From assembly GCF_014385085.1 (NCBI RefSeq), contig NZ_JACRTD010000006.1, positions 137,597-201,596 on the forward strand: a DNA stretch of 64,000 nt, read 5' to 3'. This document shows, piece by piece, positions 8,937-17,141 of this stretch (within the stretch, counting starts at the first letter, position 1; every line of letters starts with the position of its first letter). The notes below the pieces were generated by a model that was not told the origin of the DNA, made no database searches, and saw only the letters and a list, made by a program, of their open reading frames with translations. Both the position numbers and the translations under genes were made by a program. This DNA comes from Youxingia wuxianensis. GTDB taxonomy: Bacteria > Bacillota > Clostridia > Oscillospirales > Ruminococcaceae.

Positions 8937-9149
8937 TCAAATTTTCATTCCGTCCTCAAATGAAAAGTAAAACGGTATATAAGAAGCGTCTAACGCTTTT
9001 GCAATCGCTTTTAATTCATCTTCGGTAAAAGTAGAACGCTTTAGTTTTTGATTGAAATTAGAAGCCGTCATACCTATAGCAAGAGCTAATTTAGCTTGGC
9101 TTATTCCCTTGTATGCGGCGGCTGTCTTTATTTTCTGTTCCATGCTCAT
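8937..9149 (-). CDS. Small XRE-family DNA-binding protein
   Basis: A 70-aa protein that is essentially one helix-turn-helix: KTAAAYKGISQAKLALAIGM, then TASNFNQKLKR. The ATG at 9149 follows AGAGGTGAACAGA; an in-frame GTG three codons upstream is possible. It is transcribed just ahead of the Fic gene and divergently from the small-gene operon beginning at 9333. The shared spacer (9150-9332) is AT-rich with direct and inverted TATATGCATATATTATATG-like motifs, so it could repress both units. Confidence 0.8.
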   Translation of the reverse strand: MSMEQKIKTAAAYKGISQAKLALAIGMTASNFNQKLKRSTFTEDELKAIAKALDASYIPFYFSFEDGMKI

Positions 9150-9332
9150 TCTGTTCACCTCTTTTCAATATATGCATATATTATATGGCGTATTCTTAAA
9201 AATGTCAAGTTATCAATTGATATACTACAGTATATACGAAAAATAATTAAGAAAAATATTAATAAATCGCTTGGCAACATTAAGCGAATACTGTATAATG
9301 TAATTAAGATAAAGAAAGCGAGGTTTTTCATT

Positions 9333-9659
9333 ATGAAAATGAACAACACGACATTGATAGTAAACGCCGCTCTTAATGCTGAAATCTTCACAGAAGAACA
9401 GGTACAGCAGTTTTTAGAGCAAACCGGAGAAATCCCGCTGCATACCTTTAAAGGTTGGAAAGAGCGGGGTTATATCGTCCGCAAAGGGCAAAAAGCCGCT
9501 TTAAAATGCGACATTTGGAAGTACAGCAACCGAGTTGAAACAGTCCCCGCAAAGACGCAGGACGGACAGGAAACAGAAGCAGAGATAGACACGAGCCATT
9601 ATTATAAAAAGCTGTCTCACTTCTTCACTGCTGAACAGGTCGAGCCGGTAAAGGCTTGA
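9333..9659 (+). CDS. ArdC-N-like small protein
   Basis: A 108-aa protein starting at 9333 after AAGCGAGG. The segment TFKGWKERGYIVRKGQKAALK resembles the end of the ArdC-type single-stranded-DNA-binding N-terminal domain found in mobile-element antirestriction proteins, but there is no peptidase domain. It is the first gene of a plus-strand operon ending with the integrase. A role in element DNA handling is inferred from neighbours. Confidence 0.55.
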   Translation: MKMNNTTLIVNAALNAEIFTEEQVQQFLEQTGEIPLHTFKGWKERGYIVRKGQKAALKCDIWKYSNRVETVPAKTQDGQETEAEIDTSHYYKKLSHFFTAEQVEPVKA

Positions 9660-9678
9660 AAATAAAGGAGGTTGCACA

Positions 9679-9945
9679 ATGAACATCAACGAAATCATGA
9701 AAGAGCTTGCACAGTATAAACGGTTGCAGGACGAAACAGCCGCCATCATTGAGGGCTTGACGGACAAAATCAAGCAGTACATGACGGAAAACCAGCTTGA
9801 AACGCTCACCGGGGACGAACATAAAGCCACCTATAAAACCGTTATAAGCTCCCGCATTGATACCACAGCATTAAATAAGGCATTGCCGGAAGTGGCTACA
9901 GCCTATACCAAAACGACAGAAGCACGCCGTTTTACATTCGCATAA
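9679..9945 (+). CDS. Small phage/ICE protein, Gp157-like
   Basis: An 88-aa protein with a helical, charged first half (IMKELAQYKRLQDETAAIIEGL) and a Thr/Lys-rich second half ending TTEARRFTFA. The pattern resembles phage Gp157-type proteins, but the match is weak and function is unknown. The start follows AAAGGAGG. It lies 19 bp after the previous gene and 14 bp before the next, clearly the same operon. Confidence 0.5.
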   Translation: MNINEIMKELAQYKRLQDETAAIIEGLTDKIKQYMTENQLETLTGDEHKATYKTVISSRIDTTALNKALPEVATAYTKTTEARRFTFA

Positions 9946-9959
9946 AGGAGGAAAATAAA

Positions 9960-10151
9960 ATGGAACAAGAATATATTACAAACCCAAATATCAACGACGG
10001 CGAGCCTGTACCCGTGTATGAGATGGGCAAAGTTGAACCCGGTTCTCCGCTTTGGGAGATGGCGCAGAGTATGCCCACTTTATGGGAAGTCATTCAGCAA
10101 CAGCAAAAAGAAAATAGCTCCAATCTCACCGCCGCCACAGCCGTTAGATAA
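9960..10151 (+). CDS. Small acidic hypothetical protein, 63 aa
   Basis: The ATG at 9960 follows AAAGGAGGAAAATAAA. The product has repeated short motifs (GEPVPVYEMGKVEPGSPLWEMAQ) and no recognised domain. It sits just before the integrase in the same operon, where excisionase-like genes often occur, but no DNA-binding fold is visible. Confidence 0.5.
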   Translation: MEQEYITNPNINDGEPVPVYEMGKVEPGSPLWEMAQSMPTLWEVIQQQQKENSSNLTAATAVR

Positions 10152-10230
10152 AGAGCTATTACATACCCGGAGCGGGTACAACCCTATTATATTATATCCG
10201 CTCCCAAATTTCAAGAAAGGAGCCGAAACA

Positions 10231-11499
10231 ATGGCATCATACAGGCCGCGTAAAAACAAGTTCGGGCAAATTATCAGTTATGAAATCAGGGTTAGCCGGG
10301 GATATGACCCAGTAACCCGCAAAGCTCTAAAGCCCTACACAATGACATGGAAAGTCCCGGACGGATGGAGCAAAAACAGGATAGAGCGGGAATTAAACAA
10401 GGTTGTCGCAGAATTTGAAGCCGCTTGCAAGCGCGCGGAGATTTTAACACGGGAGGAACGGAAAGCCCAAGCCATTGACAGAGTAGAACAGGCAAAGCGG
10501 GAACAGGCAGAGCAGGAACGCAAGCCCACATTTACCCGGTATATAGAAATGTATATTAAAGAGAAAGCGGCATTTGCACCCGGCACACTGGAAAATTACC
10601 GCACAGCATTACAACGCGCTGCCGCCGTTTTCGGTGATATGAAGATGGCGGACATTACAAATTTAACTGTAAAGCAGTATATCAACGATTTACAAACCAG
10701 CGGAAAGAACCAACTCAACGGCAAGCCATTAGCCCACAAAACAATATTAAAACACTATATTGTTTTACACGCACTTTTTGAAAATGCCGTTGAAAATCAG
10801 GTGATAGCGGTTAGCCCAATGCAGAACATGAAACGCCCAAAGCCGCGAAAGGACGAAACGCCAAAAGAACCAGTTGTTTATACTGAAAGTGAAGTCCAAT
10901 ATATTTACAGGTGCTTAGATAATGAGCCGCTAAAGTGGAAAGCGTTTATCATGTTTGCTATTGATAGCGGTTGCCGCCGCGGTGAGATTATCGGCTTGAA
11001 ATGGTCTGAAATTGATTTTAAAACCGGAAAAGTCAACATTTGCCGCAATGCCCAATACACAGCCGGAAAAGGCACTTACATCAGCACCACGAAAAATAGG
11101 AAAAACCGGGTGATCTACCTAAATCGTCCCGTTTTGACAGTATTGGCAGAATGGAAACAGCAACAGGCGCTTTTGCATTTCGGGCAAGGCATACCGTTAA
11201 ACGGTTTCTGCTTCACTCAGGACAACGGCGAAATGATGAACCCACAAGCCCCTACATCCTATTTATCCCGGTTCGGAAAGAAATATAATTTGCCGGGGAT
11301 TCACCCCCACGCCCTACGCCATACAATGGCTACGCTTTCCATCGCCAACGGAGCCGATATTGTGAGCGTTAGTGAAAAATTAGGACATGCTGAACCGTCA
11401 ATAACGCTAAACGTTTACAGTCATGCCAACGAGGAAGCCCAACGGCGAGCCAACGAAGCTTTAGCACAAGCTATTTACAAAAACCAGAAACAAGCATAA
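10231..11499 (+). CDS. Tyrosine recombinase (site-specific integrase) of the left island
   Basis: This 422-aa integrase has an N-terminal arm-binding region, a core-binding SAM-like domain (TFTRYIEMYIKEKAAFAPGTL) and a complete catalytic domain: Arg in DSGCRRGEIIGLKW, HALRHTMATL and LGHAEPSITLNVYSH with the nucleophile Tyr. The ATG at 10231 follows AAGAAAGGAGCC; the longer frame reading through the preceding gene lacks a start signal. It points to a cluster of GTAACT repeats at 11873-12013 that look like arm-type binding sites. It is not closely similar to the two ICE integrases at 12.3-14.9 kb, so a different element is implied. Confidence 0.92.
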   Translation: MASYRPRKNKFGQIISYEIRVSRGYDPVTRKALKPYTMTWKVPDGWSKNRIERELNKVVAEFEAACKRAEILTREERKAQAIDRVEQAKREQAEQERKPTFTRYIEMYIKEKAAFAPGTLENYRTALQRAAAVFGDMKMADITNLTVKQYINDLQTSGKNQLNGKPLAHKTILKHYIVLHALFENAVENQVIAVSPMQNMKRPKPRKDETPKEPVVYTESEVQYIYRCLDNEPLKWKAFIMFAIDSGCRRGEIIGLKWSEIDFKTGKVNICRNAQYTAGKGTYISTTKNRKNRVIYLNRPVLTVLAEWKQQQALLHFGQGIPLNGFCFTQDNGEMMNPQAPTSYLSRFGKKYNLPGIHPHALRHTMATLSIANGADIVSVSEKLGHAEPSITLNVYSHANEEAQRRANEALAQAIYKNQKQA

Positions 11500-11520
11500 A
11501 ATAAAAGGAGATAACCACAT

Positions 11521-11709
11521 ATGAACAGCGTTTTACATTTAGAAGATACCGCATTGAGATTGAAAGCCCTTGTAACCGTTATGAGCGCAACAGACAGCGA
11601 CAATGAACAGGCATTGCAGGAAATGCCAATTGTAGCGGGTATAGCGTCAGAAATGGCAGAGCGGTTATATTGTGCAATCGCAGACGCAAAAGCGCAGGAG
11701 GTAAGATAA
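11521..11709 (+). CDS. Small hypothetical protein, 62 aa
   Basis: Preceded by AAAAGGAGATAACCACAT and 21 bp downstream of the integrase. The product is a helical, acidic protein (LHLEDTALRLKALVTVMSAT). Similar short proteins follow integrases in Clostridia elements, but I cannot name the family. Confidence 0.55.
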   Translation: MNSVLHLEDTALRLKALVTVMSATDSDNEQALQEMPIVAGIASEMAERLYCAIADAKAQEVR

Positions 11710-11710
11710 T

Positions 11711-11782
11711 ATGTTATTTTGGATATGCCTGTTGATTTTTCCGTTTATGCTATTAGCAGAGTTATTGAAGCGGAATAAGTAA
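11711..11782 (+). CDS. 23-aa hydrophobic peptide
   Basis: The ATG at 11711 starts 1 bp after the previous stop, with AGGAGGTAAGATAAT as ribosome binding site, and encodes MLFWICLLIFPFMLLAELLK plus RNK, a single membrane-spanning helix with a positive C-terminus. It is the last gene before a terminator. The strong start signal supports expression; function is unknown (type I toxin-like or membrane anchor are possibilities). Confidence 0.45.
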   Translation: MLFWICLLIFPFMLLAELLKRNK

Positions 11783-11790
11783 GACAAGAG

Positions 11791-11818
11791 CCGCCCGGAT
11801 TCGTCTGGGTGGTTTTTC
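11791..11818 (+). terminator. Rho-independent terminator of the left-island integrase operon
   Basis: CCGCCCGGA, a TTCG loop, and TCTGGGTGG followed by TTTTTCTTT; the arms pair using G-U pairs. Confidence 0.75.
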
Positions 11819-11856
11819 TTTGCGCAGTGCATTTATTTTCCGACCAAAAAGAAATT

Positions 11857-12013
11857 GATATACAAAGCGGTTGTAACTGAATTAAGGTGGCTTTGTAACA
11901 GTCGTAGCGGACCCGATTAGTTACGCAGATACTTTGTATATCTTGTCATAGATTGCCGTATCTTATTATATCTTACACAAAATCGCATTTGTAACTAAGT
12001 AACTGCTGTAACT
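11857..12013. repeat. Cluster of GTAACT repeats and an 11-bp inverted repeat (putative integrase arm sites)
   Basis: GTAACT occurs at 11873, 11991, 11999 and 12008, as GTAAC at 11895 and inverted at 11919. GATATACAAAG (11857-11867) and CTTTGTATATC (11932-11942) form a perfect inverted repeat around part of the cluster. Repeats of this density just downstream of an integrase gene are typical arm-type binding sites. No gene is visible from 11783 to 12315. Confidence 0.5.
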
Positions 12014-12068
12014 GCCGTTTTTATAAGAAGCATGTAAAAAATATTATAACGCTCTATTTTTAGTTGCC

Positions 12069-12090
12069 TAATGGGTTTTTAATGGGTTTT
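12069..12090. repeat. Tandem 11-bp direct repeat
   Basis: TAATGGGTTTT is present twice in tandem (12069-12079 and 12080-12090) between the arm-like repeats and the rpsI terminator. It could be part of the left island's attachment core; that is a guess. Confidence 0.35.
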
Positions 12091-12103
12091 ATTCATATAT
12101 AGG

Positions 12104-12134
12104 GAAAAGAAAAAGCCTGTAAACAGGCGAAAAA
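12104..12134 (-). terminator. Terminator after the rpsI 3' end
   Basis: Read on the minus strand: GCCTG, TTTA loop, CAGGC, then TTTTTCTTTT. It follows the rpsI stop codon by about 40 bp, as expected for the native terminator of a ribosomal-protein operon. Confidence 0.7.
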
Positions 12135-12168
12135 CCGCATGAATACAGGCTTGTTGATTGTATTGTAA

Positions 12169-12219
12169 TTATCTCTTGGAAAACTGAGGAGCGCGGCGGG
12201 CTGCTTTGAGTCCGTACTT
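12169..12219 (-). other. rpsI: 3' end of rpsI (ribosomal protein S9) at the ICE border, putative attachment site
   Basis: On the minus strand this reads KYGLKAARRAPQFSKR and then stop, the highly conserved C-terminus of ribosomal protein S9. Just upstream (12220 onward) the frame no longer resembles S9, so only about 51 bp of the gene is here. The S9 stop is followed by a native-looking terminator on the left, while an integrase gene lies 97 bp to the right. This is the layout expected where an element integrated into the 3' end of rpsI: the element lies to the right, the old downstream chromosome to the left, and intact rpsI should be at the other end of the element, outside the window. Confidence 0.75.
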
Positions 12220-12315
12220 CAATCGTCTGAGCGATGATTTTCCTTGATATTCCGGGCTTTTTTGAGCCTCGGCCCCTCGGTTGTCCTATTCCTTAACCCA
12301 AAAAACAGGCCACTT

Positions 12316-13527
12316 TTACGAGGGGACAGCTTGATGAAATGCAGAATTTACTACATCGAATAGCTGTTCTGGTTTATTATACTTTACTCTTGCATAGATG
12401 TCCATAGTTGTCTTGCTGTTCTCATGTCCGGCAAGGTACTGGACCGTCTTGGGGTCAACACCTGCATACAGAAGATTGGTGATGTAGGTATGCCGCAGCA
12501 GGTGCGGTGTCACATCGAAGTCCAGGCTATACACAATGTTGGGATTGTTTTTCTGATGTCCTCCCAGACTCGGCTGAACAGTGTACTTGATGCTCTGTCC
12601 GTTCACATACTTATAATAGGTACGCTCCTTGGTAGACCGAACAACGATGTACTGCCAGACACGTTTGAACTGCGAATATGACAAGGGCTGTCCCTCACTA
12701 TCGGCAATCACATATTCCGATTTGGAGGCAGCCTTGGCTTCCCGCAGACAATTCACAAGGCATTTGGGAATGGGAATATCCCTTCTTGCTGCTTTCGTCT
12801 TAAGCGTTGTAGAGATAACCGGTCTGTTATGCTCTGATCGCCATGCGCGCCGCACAGAGATATATGGAGTGGGTGCATCGAGGAACACACAATCCCATTG
12901 CAAGGCGAGAGCTTCTTCTCGGCGCAGACCGGCATATAAGCCGATCATGGTAAACAGATACGGCGGAAGTCCTTTGACGGTTTCCAGCAGCACTTCCACC
13001 TGCTGGTCTGTCAGCGAATCTTTCTTTTGGGTCGGTTTCCCTCCTTTTGCCGAAATCCCCTCACACGGATTGTATTCCAGCAACTGGCTCCGCTCTGCCG
13101 AGTAAAAAATGCACTTGAGGAGCATATTCACCGTATTGTGCAGGCTCTCGGACTTATTGGACAATGGGATCAGCGCCAGACGAATATCATCCGCTGTTAC
13201 TTCCTCCATATACATATCTCCCAAAGGCTTGATAATGTAGTTCTTCATATTGGAGGCGTAGCCCTTCAGTGTAGCCGGCGACACTTTTGCGGATTGCATC
13301 AACAGCCACTTCTCACAATACTCGGCCACAGTAGGATGCTCCCGGTGGAAGATGATCTCCGCTACCTGGCGTCTCGCCTCCTGCTCTTTATCGTACAGTT
13401 CCTCGCAGGTAGTCCCATACAAGCTCACCTGCTTGCCGTCTGCGTCCAGAATCCGGGTTCTGTAATACAGGACACCCTTTCGTGTGACGGTTCCATATTG
13501 AGGTATGTTTTTTTTCTTCTTTGCCAT
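12316..13527 (-). CDS. ICE tyrosine integrase 1 (att-proximal)
   Basis: This 403-aa phage-type integrase starts MAKKKKNIPQYGTV after AAAGGAAATTAATT. It has the core-binding domain (HPTVAEYCEKWLLMQS) and full catalytic set: Arg in GLYAGLRREEALAL, HLLRHTYITNLL, and LAGHENSKTTMDIYARV with the Tyr nucleophile. It is the gene nearest the rpsI-derived att site, the usual place for the recombinase that integrates and excises the element. It is co-oriented with a paralogue of exactly equal length 145 bp upstream. Confidence 0.93.
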   Translation of the reverse strand: MAKKKKNIPQYGTVTRKGVLYYRTRILDADGKQVSLYGTTCEELYDKEQEARRQVAEIIFHREHPTVAEYCEKWLLMQSAKVSPATLKGYASNMKNYIIKPLGDMYMEEVTADDIRLALIPLSNKSESLHNTVNMLLKCIFYSAERSQLLEYNPCEGISAKGGKPTQKKDSLTDQQVEVLLETVKGLPPYLFTMIGLYAGLRREEALALQWDCVFLDAPTPYISVRRAWRSEHNRPVISTTLKTKAARRDIPIPKCLVNCLREAKAASKSEYVIADSEGQPLSYSQFKRVWQYIVVRSTKERTYYKYVNGQSIKYTVQPSLGGHQKNNPNIVYSLDFDVTPHLLRHTYITNLLYAGVDPKTVQYLAGHENSKTTMDIYARVKYNKPEQLFDVVNSAFHQAVPS

Positions 13528-13672
13528 AATTAATTTCCTTTCTCGCGTGGTGATGTATCTACACCTCCTTTTTATCAGAGATTTCAAATTGAATCAAAGA
13601 TACGGCCAAGGAAAAACTAAGAGCGAGACATCCTTGTCTCGCTCTTACTTCATTTTCTGAATTGTTCGGAAC

Positions 13673-14884
13673 TTACACAGCGTCCCATAAGTCAAAGGCA
13701 CAGCCCATTGCTTTGACAAGATCATCCGGCCTGTTGTATTTGACCTTTGCGTAAATGTCCATCGTGATTTTGCTGCTTTCATGGCCCGCCAAATATTGTA
13801 CCGTTTTGGGGTCCACCGAAGAATGAATCAGATTGGTGATGTAGGTGTGCCGCAGCTGATGCGGTGTCACTTCAAAATCCAGGCTATATACCACATGGCC
13901 GTTATTCCTGGCTTTTTCTCCAAGTTTCGGGTAAAGCATATATTTTACATACTTTCCGTCCACAAGTTTTCTGGCCATTCTCGGCTTTGCAGTCCGCGTC
14001 ACAATATACTGCCACAGCCGCTTAAACTGTGTATAGGATAGCGGATCACCGTCCCGATTGGCAATCACATAATCCGAAGTGGATTTTTTCTTTGCATCTT
14101 TCAGACATTCAACCAGACAGACCGGGAGAGGAATGTTTCTTTGTGCCGCTTTGGTCTTTAGCTCGGTAAGAATGACCGGCCTGTTATGTTCTGTGTGCCA
14201 TGCCCGCCGTACCGTTAAGTACGGAGCCTCTGCATCCAGATACACAGAATCCCATTGCAGCGCCAGGATTTCTTCCCGGCGCAGACCGGCATATAAACCG
14301 ATCATCACAAATACATAGGGCGGCAAATCCCGGATCGTGTCCAAAAGCCGCTCAACCTGTTCATCCGTCAATGCCTGTCTTTCTTCCTGGGGAACTCCTC
14401 CCTTTGCATCCAGGTATATGGTCGGGTCCTCGTCAATCACATGGCTCTCCTTGGCCGCCCGGAAAATGGACTTGCAGAGAATCACCACAGACTTATAAAC
14501 CGAAGCCGACTTCTTGGAAACAGGTACGAGGGCAAGTTGGATGTCATCCAGGGATACATCAGCCATTCTCTTGTCTCCCAGCCCTCCAATAATGTGCCGC
14601 CGCACCTTAGAGGTATAATCTGTCAAGGTGGTGGCCCGAACATGGACGGACTGCATCAGTAGCCACTTCTCACAGTACTCAGCAACCGTAGGCGATCTTC
14701 GACGAAACGTAGTACTGTCAATCTGCTCTAACGCCTCCAGTTCCTTGTCATAAAGCTTTTCGGGCGTCTTTGCATAAAGCGCCACTCTGTTTCCATCCGA
14801 ATCTTCGACTCTGGTTCTATAATATTCAATGCCGTTAAGCACGACCGTACCATATTGAGGAATTGCCCTTTTTCTTTTTGCCAA
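13673..14884 (-). CDS. ICE tyrosine integrase 2 (paralogue of integrase 1)
   Basis: This 403-aa protein aligns end to end with integrase 1 (shared PTVAEYCEKWLLMQS, GLYAGLRREE, LRHTYITNL, VDPKTVQYLAGHE). All catalytic residues are present, so it appears active. An upstream in-frame GTG at 14893 overlaps the ribosome binding site; the TTG at 14884 is 8 nt after GGAGG and starts AKRKRAIPQYGTV, matching integrase 1, so TTG is the better start. Divergence between the copies is too large for a recent duplication; one may have come from another element using the same or a related site. Confidence 0.9.
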   Translation of the reverse strand: MAKRKRAIPQYGTVVLNGIEYYRTRVEDSDGNRVALYAKTPEKLYDKELEALEQIDSTTFRRRSPTVAEYCEKWLLMQSVHVRATTLTDYTSKVRRHIIGGLGDKRMADVSLDDIQLALVPVSKKSASVYKSVVILCKSIFRAAKESHVIDEDPTIYLDAKGGVPQEERQALTDEQVERLLDTIRDLPPYVFVMIGLYAGLRREEILALQWDSVYLDAEAPYLTVRRAWHTEHNRPVILTELKTKAAQRNIPLPVCLVECLKDAKKKSTSDYVIANRDGDPLSYTQFKRLWQYIVTRTAKPRMARKLVDGKYVKYMLYPKLGEKARNNGHVVYSLDFEVTPHQLRHTYITNLIHSSVDPKTVQYLAGHESSKITMDIYAKVKYNRPDDLVKAMGCAFDLWDAV

Positions 14885-14968
14885 TTCCGTCACCTCCTAA
14901 GAATAATGTCCAGCGCTGTACCTTTGTTTTATCAGACATATTAGGTTCCAGCAAGGATACGGAACAGC

Positions 14969-15199
14969 TCAAGCTCGGACACTTCGCAGCTTGCGGTATG
15001 TAGCGCTTTTTTCCACTGGCTTTGCACGATGGGTGCATTTTGCGATATACTCCTGAAGGCCAGCATCTGTAAAGTACACGCAACCATTTTGCACATACTG
15101 AACATAGGAAATTAGCCCACTGTTTCGAGCTGCATCCAAAGTGGCAATGCTAATCCCCAGTAATTTGGCAGCCTCTTTCCGCGAAATCAATTTTTCCAT
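14969..15199 (-). CDS. Excisionase-like helix-turn-helix protein
   Basis: A 76-aa protein beginning EKLISRKEAAKLLGISIATL, a MerR/excisionase-type winged helix-turn-helix used by Xis proteins to bend DNA and bias recombination towards excision. The start follows AAAGGGGGACCACCT. It lies 84 bp upstream of integrase 2 on the same strand, the normal place for a recombination directionality factor in these elements. Confidence 0.75.
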   Translation of the reverse strand: MEKLISRKEAAKLLGISIATLDAARNSGLISYVQYVQNGCVYFTDAGLQEYIAKCTHRAKPVEKSATYRKLRSVRA

Positions 15200-15675
15200 A
15201 GGTGGTCCCCCTTTCTGTCAAAGATGTGGTTGTTGCTTTCAAAATCACATGAATGCGCTGGCAACCGAAGCTGCCAGCGCATGGTATCTGACTTTGAAAA
15301 ATTTACTCGCCACATTTGCCACGCACCCCTGGCGATGGGGACATTCCGGTCTCCGCTGGCGCGGCTGTCATAACTCCACAGCGTCGTTTTACTCGTGCGC
15401 CGCAGAGTTCCCCCCAAGTCTTTAGGAGGCCGTGAGGAAGTATCTTTAACCCCTATGCAGTCATCGCGCCCTGAAATGCCACTTTCGGGTATCAGGCTGA
15501 CGTGGATCGCTCGGAACAGTCCTATTCATCACCTCCTGGGGCTGTCCATCTTCGCGGCGTGCCTGATTCGCTCGTACATAGGTTATGTACCGGAAATGCC
15601 GTCTATGAAATTGTCAAGCTCCACATTGGGAGAATGTTCTTCCCTCAATGGGTAGGCACTGATACGCTTCATTTG
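15200..15675. other. 476-bp spacer between sigma-like gene and excisionase gene, with a strong hairpin
   Basis: No convincing gene. ATGCGCTGGCA (15253-15263) and TGCCAGCGCAT (15272-15282) form a perfect 11-bp stem with an 8-nt loop and no U-tract, so it is more likely a protein or recombination site than a terminator. On the minus strand, very short frames (29 codons starting 6 nt after the sigma-like stop; 22 codons after AGGAGGTG near 15,530) are present but cannot be supported. GTACATA/TATGTAC near 15,570-15,590 is a second small inverted repeat. Confidence 0.4.
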
Positions 15676-16146
15676 TTAAGTGTTATTCAAAAATTTTTTT
15701 ATTTTTTTAAATCTTTGTGCAACAGCACTTCTGGAACAATGCCAAAGACGTGCTACATCAATTTGACGATAACCATCCACAAAAAGTAATGTCAATAGCT
15801 CCAAATCTTTCTTCGACAGCTTCTTCAATCTCAACAGTAGTTGTTCGTTTTCCACCGAAGCCAACCATCCATATCGCGTTTGATCAATCTTATCAACATC
15901 CCATTGATAAGATAACGATGCAAACTTTCGGAACAGCTGTGATTGACCACATACTTCATCATATTGTTCACAAGGTATTGGTTGCGTATGGTTTTGAAAA
16001 ACCCTTTGACTGCAAAACCATGCCCAGTCATATTCTTTCATGGCAGCAATCTGTTCTTCGCTCATCCCTGCATCACAATACTCAACTTCTAAACGCTTCC
16101 ATCTACTATCAAACTTCTTTTTCTCATATCCATAATTAAATCCCAT
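15676..16146 (-). CDS. Sigma-70-like / helix-turn-helix regulatory protein of the ICE
   Basis: A 156-aa protein. The C-terminal ~60 residues look like sigma region 4 (LSKKDLELLTLLFVDGYRQ, then IDVARLWHCSRSAVAQRFKK). The N-terminal part is Trp/Tyr-rich and unrecognised, with no obvious region 2, so it may be a sigma-like regulator rather than a complete sigma factor. The start follows AGGAGGTTAATA. Such genes sit upstream of xis-int in Tn916/Tn1549-type elements and may control them. Confidence 0.7.
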   Translation of the reverse strand: MGFNYGYEKKKFDSRWKRLEVEYCDAGMSEEQIAAMKEYDWAWFCSQRVFQNHTQPIPCEQYDEVCGQSQLFRKFASLSYQWDVDKIDQTRYGWLASVENEQLLLRLKKLSKKDLELLTLLFVDGYRQIDVARLWHCSRSAVAQRFKKIKKFLNNT

Positions 16147-16250
16147 TATTAACCTCCTGTAGATTCAATTTGCAAAATTCACCATGCAAACTAAAATCAG
16201 GAGGAGATCGACAACGAGAATCTCTGGGTTGTTTTCCATCCCCAGAAACA

Positions 16251-16289
16251 AAAATGCCAGCTGATCTTAAGGACCAGCTGGCATTTTTA
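16251..16289. terminator. Bidirectional terminator between bcrD and the sigma-like gene
   Basis: AATGCCAGCTG and CAGCTGGCATT form a strong stem around ATCTTAAGGAC. It is followed by TTTTTATT on the plus strand and, read the other way, by TTTTTGTTT, so it can end the bcr operon on the minus strand. Confidence 0.8.
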
Positions 16290-16313
16290 TTCGCGCACAA
16301 AGAAAACGCATTA

Positions 16314-17141
16314 TTAAGATTTTATAAGTACAACAAGTATACCAAGCACAATTCGATACCAACCAAACACCTTAAAATCATGTTTTTTGATAAAGTTCAT
16401 TAGGAATTTAATTACTAAGACAGATACCGCAAATGCCACAGCCATACCGAGAACAAGAGCGAGCAGTTCTGCACTTGTAAATTCAAACCCGAATTTTAAC
16501 AGCTTAAAAGCACTTGCTCCAAGCATAGTAGGTACTGCGAGGAAAAAAGTAAACTCTGCTGCTGCCACTCGTGAAACTCCTATGAGTAAAGCACCTATAA
16601 TCGTTGCTCCCGACCGTGATGTGCCGGGTATAAGTGATAACACTTGAAATGCCCCTATCAAGATTGCTGTTTTATAGCTGATGTCAGAAAGTGCCATAGT
16701 AGTAGGAGTACGCTTTTTATTCCAATTTTCTATGAGAATGAATAACAAACCATAAAAGATTAACATGATTGAAATCACAATGGGGGTTTGGAGGTAAGCA
16801 TCCAAATAATCATCAAATAGAATCCCCATAATAGCTGACGGTACACAAGCTACCGCAACCTTGAACCACAACGAGAAAGTATCCTTTTTAACAATTGACT
16901 GTGCTTTGTTCTTAAATTGAAAGGGAAACATCTTGTTCCAAAACATTACAACCACTGCGAGTATAGCTCCAAGTTGAATAACAACAAAAAACATTTCTTT
17001 AAATGCTTCGCTCATATTAAGTGTGATAAATTCGTCCACAAGAATCATATGTCCTGTGCTGCTGATAGGTAGCCACTCAGTAATACCCTCAACAATTCCA
17101 AGAAAAATAACTTTTAAAATTTCTATAAAATCAAGTACCAT
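16314..17141 (-). CDS. bcrD: Undecaprenyl-diphosphatase (BacA/UppP family), BcrD of the bacitracin-resistance operon
   Basis: This 275-aa integral membrane protein has the BacA/UppP signatures [18 protein letters not shown] near the N-terminus and [10 protein letters not shown] in the second half, with eight or so hydrophobic segments. It dephosphorylates undecaprenyl pyrophosphate, the target of bacitracin, returning carrier lipid to cell-wall synthesis; in enterococcal bcrABD operons the third gene (bcrD, originally called undecaprenol kinase) is of this family. Its ATG overlaps the bcrB stop (TAATG), indicating coupled translation. Confidence 0.9.
   Translation of the reverse strand: MVLDFIEILKVIFLGIVEGITEWLPISSTGHMILVDEFITLNMSEAFKEMFFVVIQLGAILAVVVMFWNKMFPFQFKNKAQSIVKKDTFSLWFKVAVACVPSAIMGILFDDYLDAYLQTPIVISIMLIFYGLLFILIENWNKKRTPTTMALSDISYKTAILIGAFQVLSLIPGTSRSGATIIGALLIGVSRVAAAEFTFFLAVPTMLGASAFKLLKFGFEFTSAELLALVLGMAVAFAVSVLVIKFLMNFIKKHDFKVFGWYRIVLGILVVLIKS

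Noticed and set aside
11857..12013. CRISPR-like array from the GTAACT repeats
   Set aside because: Repeats are 6 bp, irregularly spaced and partly inverted; no cas genes are present.
12169..12240. tRNA gene as integration site
   Set aside because: No cloverleaf could be drawn; the sequence reads clearly as the S9 C-terminus.
13027..13533. 168-codon plus-strand frame opposite integrase 1
   Set aside because: Shadow of the integrase gene; no motifs or start signal.
15253..15282. Intrinsic terminator
   Set aside because: The stem is strong but there is no T-tract on either strand.
16314..17141. BcrC-type (PAP2 superfamily) undecaprenyl-diphosphatase
   Set aside because: The motifs [14 protein letters not shown] and PGTSRSGAT are of the BacA/UppP family, not PAP2.
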